A stretch of 10,987 nucleotides of DNA. Source: an uncultured Clostridium sp. GTDB lineage: Bacteria; Bacillota; Clostridia; TANB77; CAG-508. The notes beneath the pieces are model-generated. The model made no database searches. It was not told where the DNA came from and worked only from the letters and a program-made list of their open reading frames with translations. Location of the stretch: contig CANEMG010000014.1 of NCBI GenBank assembly GCA_947428535.1, positions 1 through 10,987 on the forward strand, in the 5' to 3' direction. The translations under genes were made by a program, and so were the position numbers. Below, piece by piece: positions 6,523-10,987 of the stretch. The stretch's first letter is position 1. Each line of letters opens with the position of its first letter.

Positions 6523-7143
6523 TTATTCTTCATCTTTTTTATCTTCTTTTTCTGATTCCTCAGTTTTTGTTTCTTCAGCTTTTTCTTCTACTTTTACTGG
6601 TTCTTCATTTTTAGCTTCTTCAGCTTTTTCTTCAACTTTAGCTGGTTCTTCTGCTTTAACTTCTTCTACTTTTGCAGCTTCAATTTTTGCATCAGCTTCT
6701 ACTGCTTCTTGAACTGATTCTTCAGTAACAATTTCTTCTTCTACAGATTCTCCTGGTACAACTTCTTCTTTAATAATAATTTCTCTATTTTCAATTCTTG
6801 CACCAATTTTTTCTTTAGTTTTAGCAGCTTTACCAACTCTGTCTCTTAAATAATATAATTTTGCTCTTCTTGCTTTACCTACTCTAACTAATTCTACTTT
6901 TTCAATCATTGGAGAATGTACTAAGAATGTTTTTTCAACACCAACACCATAAGAAATTCTTCTTACTGTAAATGTTGCATTTACTCCTCCACCTTGTTTC
7001 TTTATTATAATTCCTTCGAAAACTTGGATTCTTTCTTTGTTTCCTTCTTTTATTCTTACGTGAACTCTTACTGTATTACCAATTTTTAATTCTGGTATTT
7101 TATTTTTTAATTGTTCATGTTCAATAGATTTTAAAATATCCAT
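6523..7143 (-). CDS. rplS: 50S ribosomal protein L19 with long acidic C-terminal tail
   Basis: Residues 1-115 are a normal L19, which sits at the 30S-50S interface. They carry the typical [10 protein letters not shown] (22-31), [11 protein letters not shown] (52-62) and [20 protein letters not shown] (89-108). The family usually ends near residue 115; this protein has 206. The extra ~90 residues are almost only Glu, Lys, Ala and Val with some Pro and Thr. They contain two 15-residue tandem repeats (165-179 [15 protein letters not shown]; 180-194 [15 protein letters not shown]) and a partial third. The tail is strongly acidic and probably disordered or helical, in contrast to the basic core. 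AAGGAGG lies 7 nt before the ATG. The gene is last in the SRP/ribosome block. No convincing hairpin terminator was found in the 90 bp after it. Confidence 0.95.
   Translation of the reverse strand: MDILKSIEHEQLKNKIPELKIGNTVRVHVRIKEGNKERIQVFEGIIIKKQGGGVNATFTVRRISYGVGVEKTFLVHSPMIEKVELVRVGKARRAKLYYLRDRVGKAAKTKEKIGARIENREIIIKEEVVPGESVEEEIVTEESVQEAVEADAKIEAAKVEEVKAEEPAKVEEKAEEAKNEEPVKVEEKAEETKTEESEKEDKKDEE
6562..6651 (-). repeat. 45-bp in-frame tandem repeat in the L19 tail
   Basis: Two consecutive 45-bp units encode the 15-residue [15 protein letters not shown] repeat, with a degenerate continuation. The unit length is a multiple of three and the frame is kept, so copy-number change would lengthen or shorten the tail without a frameshift. 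Confidence 0.8.
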
Positions 7144-7180
7144 TTTCTTTCCTCCTTCTTTAAATAATGGATAGGATCTT

Positions 7181-7906
7181 TTAATCCTTACTATTTTTTA
7201 ATTCTTTTATATAATTTCTTTCTTCATCAGTTAAGTTAACTTTTTCTAAAAGCTCTGGTCTTTTTATGTAAGTTGTTTTTATAGCTTCTTTTCTTCTCCA
7301 TTTATCTATATTTTCGTGATGTCCAGATTGTAGAACTTCTGGAACTTTCATTCCTTCAAATTCTTCTGGTCTAGTATATTGTGGATACTCAAGAAGTCCA
7401 TTTGAAAAACTTTCTTCTTCAGTAGAGTTTTGTGTTAAAACTCCATCAATATATCTTGAAACACTATCTATCAATACCATTGCTGGTATTTCTCCACCTG
7501 TTAGTACATAATCTCCTATTGATATTTCTTCATCAACAATTTTATCAAGTACTCTTTGGTCAATTCCTTCATAGTGTCCACATAATAATATTAAATGTTC
7601 TTCTGATTTAGCTAATTTTTCAACTTTATTTTGACAAAGTGTTTTACCTTGCGGAGTTAAATATATAACTTTAGATTTTTCTGATTTAACTGAATTGTAA
7701 GCATCATATACAACATCAGGTTTTATAAGCATTCCTGCTCCACCACCATATACTGTATCATCTACTTTTTTGTGCTTGTCTTTTGAAAAATCTCTAATAT
7801 TTATTAAATTTACTTCTATTAAACCTTGTTTCTCTGCTCTACCAATAACACTTTGTTTTATTGGTTCAAACATTTCTGGAAATAAAGTTAATACATCAAA
7901 TTTCAT
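7181..7906 (-). CDS. trmD: tRNA (guanine-N1)-methyltransferase
   Basis: A 241-residue SPOUT-class methyltransferase that makes m1G at position 37 of tRNAs carrying G36-G37, using S-adenosylmethionine, to keep the reading frame. The trefoil-knot SAM site is clear: YLTPQG (82-87), CGHYEGID (109-116) and [11 protein letters not shown] (129-139), followed by YPQYTRP (174-180). Length is typical. The ATG starts 1 nt after the rimM stop codon; GAGGG (7919-7915), inside the end of rimM, is the likely ribosome binding site, so translation is probably coupled. rplS follows after 37 nt. Confidence 0.97.
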   Translation of the reverse strand: MKFDVLTLFPEMFEPIKQSVIGRAEKQGLIEVNLINIRDFSKDKHKKVDDTVYGGGAGMLIKPDVVYDAYNSVKSEKSKVIYLTPQGKTLCQNKVEKLAKSEEHLILLCGHYEGIDQRVLDKIVDEEISIGDYVLTGGEIPAMVLIDSVSRYIDGVLTQNSTEEESFSNGLLEYPQYTRPEEFEGMKVPEVLQSGHHENIDKWRRKEAIKTTYIKRPELLEKVNLTDEERNYIKELKNSKD

Positions 7907-7907
7907 A

Positions 7908-8411
7908 TTAAAGTCCCTCTATAAGATTTACTATTATTTTATTAGATTCTAAATCTATTTTTTTAATAACTTCATCTATTCCAGGTAAAAGTTTTTGCTT
8001 TCCTAATTCATCTTTTACTACATAAACATCATTACTGCCTGTAGAAAAAATATCATCAACTTTTCCTAAATATTCATTAGCTTCTGTATAAACATCAAGT
8101 CCTATTAAATCTGCTATATAATATACTCCTTCTGGAAGTTTCCCAAAAATTTCTCTATCTACTACAATATAAGAATTTCTAAGTTTCTCAGCTTCTTCAA
8201 TCGTATCTATATTTTTAAATTTTATTATTACTTGGTTTTTATTATAGCTAACTTTTTCTATTTCATATTCTGTTAAATTTGATTTTTGCTTTATAAAAAC
8301 TTTTGGTATTCTTTCAAATTTAGTATTATCATCTGTAAAAGAATTTACTTTTACTTCACCTTTTAGTCCTTTAACATTTACTATTTGACCTAATTCTAAA
8401 TATTTATTCAT
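7908..8411 (-). CDS. rimM: Ribosome maturation factor RimM
   Basis: A 167-residue 16S rRNA processing and 30S maturation protein that binds S19. The N-terminal beta-barrel begins YLELGQIVNVKGLKGEVKV, as in the family. The C-terminal PRC barrel begins near GVYYIADLIGLDVY (95-108) and includes LLPGIDEVIKKID (141-153). Two starts are possible: a GTG at 8420 directly after the khpA stop, or the ATG at 8411. I chose the ATG because AGGTG (8424-8420) lies 8 nt upstream and the family begins just before YLxxGQI. The gap to khpA is then 9 nt and that to trmD is 1 nt. Confidence 0.95.
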   Translation of the reverse strand: MNKYLELGQIVNVKGLKGEVKVNSFTDDNTKFERIPKVFIKQKSNLTEYEIEKVSYNKNQVIIKFKNIDTIEEAEKLRNSYIVVDREIFGKLPEGVYYIADLIGLDVYTEANEYLGKVDDIFSTGSNDVYVVKDELGKQKLLPGIDEVIKKIDLESNKIIVNLIEGL

Positions 8412-8420
8412 ATTTAACAC

Positions 8421-8651
8421 CTAATCAAGAAACTCAACATTAACTTTTTTGTTTTCTTTAACAGCAATAGCTTTTATTATTGATCTTATTGCTTTTGCCA
8501 TTTTTCCTTGTTTCCCTATTACTTTTCCCATATCGCTTTTAGCAACTTTTACTTCATAACAAATAAATTTTTCTTCTGATTTTTCTGTAATAGATACTTC
8601 TTCTTGATTATCTACCAAGTTTTTAATTATTACTTCAAGTATGTCTTTCAT
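8421..8651 (-). CDS. khpA: KH-domain RNA-binding protein KhpA
   Basis: 76 residues forming one KH domain, with the nucleic-acid-binding loop IGKQGK (45-50, the GxxG motif) and flanking helices. Orthologues (YlqC) pair with KhpB and bind small RNAs; in pneumococcus they affect cell elongation and division. Size and place between rpsP and rimM match the usual Bacillota order. AGAAGGT lies 7 nt before the ATG. The ylqD gene that follows in Bacillus subtilis is absent: rimM starts right after this stop codon. Confidence 0.93.
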   Translation of the reverse strand: MKDILEVIIKNLVDNQEEVSITEKSEEKFICYEVKVAKSDMGKVIGKQGKMAKAIRSIIKAIAVKENKKVNVEFLD

Positions 8652-8675
8652 AATTGCTACCTTCTTTCGATATGA

Positions 8676-8912
8676 TTATTTAGATGCTTTTTCTATTAAA
8701 GCTTTAACTGTATCTGTTGGTTTTGCACCGTTTTTAATCCATTTTTCTACTTTTTCAATATCTAATGATATTGTAGCTGGATCTGTCATAGGATCGTATG
8801 TTCCTATTTTTTCAACGATTTTACCATCTCTTGGAGATCTAGAATCAGCTACTACTACATGGTAGAAAGGAGCTTTTTTCTTTCCAACTCTTTGTAATCT
8901 TATTTTTACCAT
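8676..8912 (-). CDS. rpsP: 30S ribosomal protein S16
   Basis: 78 residues, full length. The family start [20 protein letters not shown] and the segment [19 protein letters not shown] (23-41) are diagnostic. S16 binds 16S rRNA early in 30S assembly. A strong GGGGGTG ribosome binding site (8927-8921) lies 8 nt before the ATG. It is separated from ffh by 101 bp, the widest gap inside the block, which holds a hairpin and a possible internal promoter. khpA follows after 24 nt. Confidence 0.97.
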   Translation of the reverse strand: MVKIRLQRVGKKKAPFYHVVVADSRSPRDGKIVEKIGTYDPMTDPATISLDIEKVEKWIKNGAKPTDTVKALIEKASK

Positions 8913-8950
8913 TATAAATTCACCCCCTGAATAATTTTTATTTATATAAA

Positions 8951-8979
8951 ATTATATTTAATTCTTTTTTAAACTTAAA
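8951..8979 (-). promoter_or_regulatory. Possible internal promoter for rpsP and downstream genes
   Basis: On the minus strand, TATAAT (8956-8951) is preceded by a 17-bp spacer and a poor -35, TTTAAG (8979-8974). It would give a leader of about 32 nt for rpsP. In such AT-rich DNA chance matches are common. Confidence 0.35.
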
Positions 8980-8999
8980 TTTTAAGTTTTTTTAGAATT
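8960..8999. other. AT-rich hairpin in the ffh-rpsP gap
   Basis: An 8-bp perfect inner stem (8971-8978 with 8982-8989, 3-nt loop) is capped outward by a second pairing, AATTCT with AGAATT, across symmetric T-rich sides. On the coding (minus) strand the stem is followed by A, not T, so it is not a terminator for the block. A T-run follows only on the plus strand. It could be a processing or stability element between ffh and rpsP. Confidence 0.45.
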
Positions 9000-9013
9000 A
9001 AAAAATTTAATAA

Positions 9014-10372
9014 CTAATTAAAATTTGAGAAGTCTTTTAAATCATCCATATTCACATTTTTCATTAACTTCTTCATCATTCCTTTATTTGATGTCATATC
9101 TTTCATCATTTTTTGTGTTAATTCAAAAGATTTCATAAATTTATTTATTTGCTCAACTGTTGTTCCACTTCCTTTTGCAATTCTTAGTCTTCTACTTCCA
9201 TTTAATACTTTAGGATTTCTTCTTTCTTCTTTTGTCATTGAACAAATAATCGCTTCTATTCTTACAAATTCTTTTTCATCTACTTGAACATCTTTTAATT
9301 TGTTCATTCCTGGTATAAGTTTTAATATTGATGAAAAAGACCCCATTTTTTTCATTTGTCTTAATTGCCCTAAATAATCATCTAAGTCAAAACTTTGTTT
9401 TTTTAGCTTCTTTTCTAATTTTGTAGCTTCTTCTAAGTCAAATGTTTCTTCTGCTTTTTCTATAATAGAAAGTACATCTCCCATTCCTAAAATTCTTGAT
9501 GCCATTCTTTCTGGATGAAATACTTCTATATCACTTAATTTTTCACCTGTTGCAGCAAATTTTATTGGTCTTCCTGTAATCTTTTTTACTGATAATGCTG
9601 CTCCACCTCTTGTATCACCATCTAATTTTGTAAGTACTATTCCATCAATTCCAAGCTCTTGATTAAAAGTATCTGCAATATTTACTGCATCTTGACCTGT
9701 CATTGAATCTACTACTAATAAAATTTCATGTGGTTTTACATTTATTTTTAAATCTTTCAATTCTTGCATTAATTCTTCATCTATTTGAAGACGTCCTGCT
9801 GTATCTATTATAATTACATCATTTAATTTCGAAATCGCAACTGATAATGCTTGTTTTGCTATTAAGCTTACATCTTTTGTCGTTTCATTTGTATAAACAG
9901 GAATGTCTAGTTGTTTTCCAACTACTTGTAATTGTTTTATAGCTGCTGGCCTGTAAACATCACAAGCTACTAATAATGGCTTTTTACCTTGTTTTCTAAT
10001 AATATTCGCTAGTTTTCCTGCTGTTGTTGTTTTACCAGATCCCTGTAGTCCTACTAACATTATTATAGTAGGTGGATTTGGCGTAAAGTTTATTCTACTT
10101 TCTTCTCCTCCAAGTAAAGCAATTAATTCATCTTTAACTATTTTTACTACTTGTTGTCCTGGTGTAAGTGACTTTAAAACATCTTGCCCTAAAGATTTTT
10201 CTTCTATTACTTTTACAAATTCTTTAACTATTTTATAGTTAACATCTGCCTCAAGTAATGCAAGCTTTACTTCTCTTAAAACCTCTTTTAAATCATCTTC
10301 AGTTATTCTAGCTTTTCCTTTTAATTTTCTTGTTATTTCTTGTAGTCTTGCTGATAAGCCATCAAATGCCAT
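9014..10372 (-). CDS. ffh: Signal recognition particle protein Ffh (SRP54)
   Basis: 452 residues, normal length. The SRP GTPase binds signal peptides and SRP RNA and docks with FtsY to deliver membrane proteins. The N domain is about 1-90. The G domain shows GLQGSGKTT (108-116), ACDVYRPAA (136-144), DTAGR (190-194), TKLDGDTRGGAAL (248-260) and GEKLSD (276-281). The Met-rich M domain (about 328-435) carries the RNA-binding SRRLRIAKGSG (393-403) and many Met in its last 40 residues. AGGAGG lies 5 nt before the ATG. It follows ylxM by 19 nt, the typical pairing. No SRP RNA gene is in this window. Confidence 0.98.
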   Translation of the reverse strand: MAFDGLSARLQEITRKLKGKARITEDDLKEVLREVKLALLEADVNYKIVKEFVKVIEEKSLGQDVLKSLTPGQQVVKIVKDELIALLGGEESRINFTPNPPTIIMLVGLQGSGKTTTAGKLANIIRKQGKKPLLVACDVYRPAAIKQLQVVGKQLDIPVYTNETTKDVSLIAKQALSVAISKLNDVIIIDTAGRLQIDEELMQELKDLKINVKPHEILLVVDSMTGQDAVNIADTFNQELGIDGIVLTKLDGDTRGGAALSVKKITGRPIKFAATGEKLSDIEVFHPERMASRILGMGDVLSIIEKAEETFDLEEATKLEKKLKKQSFDLDDYLGQLRQMKKMGSFSSILKLIPGMNKLKDVQVDEKEFVRIEAIICSMTKEERRNPKVLNGSRRLRIAKGSGTTVEQINKFMKSFELTQKMMKDMTSNKGMMKKLMKNVNMDDLKDFSNFN

Positions 10373-10391
10373 CTTATCCTCCTATTTATTT

Positions 10392-10733
10392 CTATAAAGA
10401 ATTTAATTGCTTTTTTATTTTTTGAATACTTTTTTCTGTGTTTTCTATTCCACTTTTTTCTATTTTAGAAATTTCATTTTGTATTTCTTTTATTTTTTCT
10501 TTTTTTGATTTATCTTTCTTCATCATCTCTAATTTCTCTTCGTATTCAAAAAGATTATTTTCACCTTTTTTTAAATTATCTCTAACAGCTTGCCTTGTTA
10601 TCTTCTCATTTTCAGCTATTTCTGATAAAGATAAATCATTATTATAGTAGTCTTCTAGAAGTTTTCTTTGCTTTTCTGTTAATAGTTTTCCATATATGTC
10701 TAACAGAATACCTATTTGAACATTTTTTTCCAT
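10392..10733 (-). CDS. ylxM: YlxM family putative DNA-binding / SRP-associated protein
   Basis: 113 residues. Positions about 19-57 form a sigma-70 region-4-like helix-turn-helix (LTEKQRKLLEDYY, then LSLSEIAEN and TRQAVRDNLKKGE). The rest (about 60-113) is a Lys/Glu-rich coiled-coil-like tail. YlxM proteins are encoded next to ffh across Bacillota; in streptococci the homologue modulates the SRP pathway. GGAAGTGA (10748-10741) lies 7 nt before the ATG. It is the first gene of the block and has its own promoter. ftsY, often just upstream, is not present before the window edge. Confidence 0.93.
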   Translation of the reverse strand: MEKNVQIGILLDIYGKLLTEKQRKLLEDYYNNDLSLSEIAENEKITRQAVRDNLKKGENNLFEYEEKLEMMKKDKSKKEKIKEIQNEISKIEKSGIENTEKSIQKIKKQLNSL

Positions 10734-10764
10734 TAATTTTTCACTTCCAACTATATTATTGGTT

Positions 10765-10796
10765 ATTGCTCAAGTACAATCTTTCGCACTCACAAT
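10765..10796 (-). promoter_or_regulatory. Hairpin in the ylxM-ffh leader
   Basis: In the untranslated leader the minus-strand RNA can form ATTG/CAAT (10796-10793 with 10768-10765), a small internal loop, then AGTGC/GTACT with a GAAAGATT loop. A second small CCAA/TTGG stem follows before the ribosome binding site. The segment is less AT-rich than the surrounding intergenic DNA. I do not recognise it as a known riboswitch or protein-binding leader. Confidence 0.4.
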
Positions 10797-10824
10797 ACAT
10801 ATATTAAATTTGTAATGCTAATAT

Positions 10825-10853
10825 ACTTTACATTATTTTTTCTAATTTGTCAA
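10825..10853 (-). promoter_or_regulatory. Main promoter of the ylxM-ffh-rpsP-khpA-rimM-trmD-rplS block
   Basis: A perfect TTGACA (10853-10848), an exact 17-bp spacer and TAAAGT (10830-10825; 4 of 6 to TATAAT) on the minus strand. The predicted start near 10818 leaves about 85 nt of leader before ylxM. Confidence 0.85.
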
Positions 10854-10957
10854 GCATTTTAGCCAAAATATATTGATTTTTATGTGATTTACAGTTTTTT
10901 TATAATATAACTAACTTACTATTCATAAAACTACAAAATAAACTAATAAATTATAAC

Positions 10958-10987
10958 AAAAAAGACACCTTGTTAAGGTGTCTTTTA
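10958..10987. terminator. Strong bidirectional terminator at the window edge
   Basis: A perfect 12-bp stem pairs 10960-10971 with 10975-10986 around a 3-nt loop (GTT). The minus strand has a six-T tail (10963-10958). It probably ends a minus-strand gene lying just beyond the right edge, isolating the ylxM block from upstream transcription. The plus-strand tail is cut by the window end. Confidence 0.88.

Noticed and set aside
6562..6810. L19 tail as a frameshift or assembly error
   Set aside because: The frame stays open with consistent codon use, repeat units are multiples of three, and the acidic composition is coherent to the stop codon.
7173..7188. AGGAT/ATCCT hairpin over the trmD stop codon, as an L19 leader
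   Set aside because: Five pairs only, no terminator tail, and I could not match it to a known L19 leader structure.
10901..10987. Possible small RNA on the plus strand, TATAAT at 10901 to the edge terminator
   Set aside because: No -35 at proper spacing and the region between is simple AT-rich sequence; the terminator is better explained by a gene beyond the edge.

Overview
The window looks like chromosomal DNA from a low-GC Bacillota (Firmicutes) bacterium, most likely a member of the Clostridia or a related uncultured gut lineage. The grounds are strong AT-richness, AGGAGG-type ribosome binding sites, sigma-A-like TTGACA/TATAAT promoters, CCA-encoding tRNA genes and the conserved block ylxM-ffh-rpsP-khpA-rimM-trmD-rplS. 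Species cannot be told from the sequence alone. All 13 protein genes end in TAA (9) or TAG (4), none in TGA. No phage, insertion sequence, CRISPR array or recombinase gene was seen.

Left part (1-5887): a set of short accessory or house-keeping units. An inositol-monophosphatase-family gene (+) converges on a DNase I-like endonuclease/exonuclease/phosphatase-fold gene (-). Next is a membrane-anchored XRE-type regulator (-), divergent from a D-2-hydroxyacid dehydrogenase-family gene (+). The dehydrogenase converges, across a shared terminator, on a two-gene minus-strand unit: a histidine phosphatase fused to what reads as a degenerate Nudix domain, followed 15 nt later by a small P-loop kinase. 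Four of these genes have a near-identical TATAGTATAA-type -10 element upstream, and a fifth has a true extended -10.

Middle (5952-6429): three tRNA-Gly(UCC) genes on the minus strand in two transcription units. Each unit has its own promoter and Rho-independent terminator. The two upstream copies are identical and lie exactly 100 bp apart; the third is a diverged isoacceptor. The first-transcribed copy is bracketed by a 15-bp inverted repeat that would close a helix around the whole tRNA.

Right part (6523-10853): the SRP/ribosome block, all on the minus strand. It makes the SRP GTPase Ffh and its partner YlxM, ribosomal proteins S16 and L19, the KH-domain RNA-binding protein KhpA, the 30S maturation factor RimM and the tRNA m1G37 methyltransferase TrmD. 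The promoter is a clear TTGACA-17-TAAAGT upstream of ylxM, with a roughly 85-nt structured leader. L19 carries an unusual acidic, repeat-containing C-terminal tail of about 90 residues. The window ends in a strong bidirectional terminator.

No obvious new multi-gene system is present. The most interesting items are the phosphatase/pseudo-Nudix fusion, the L19 tail, the helix enclosing one tRNA-Gly, and the shared -10 element.
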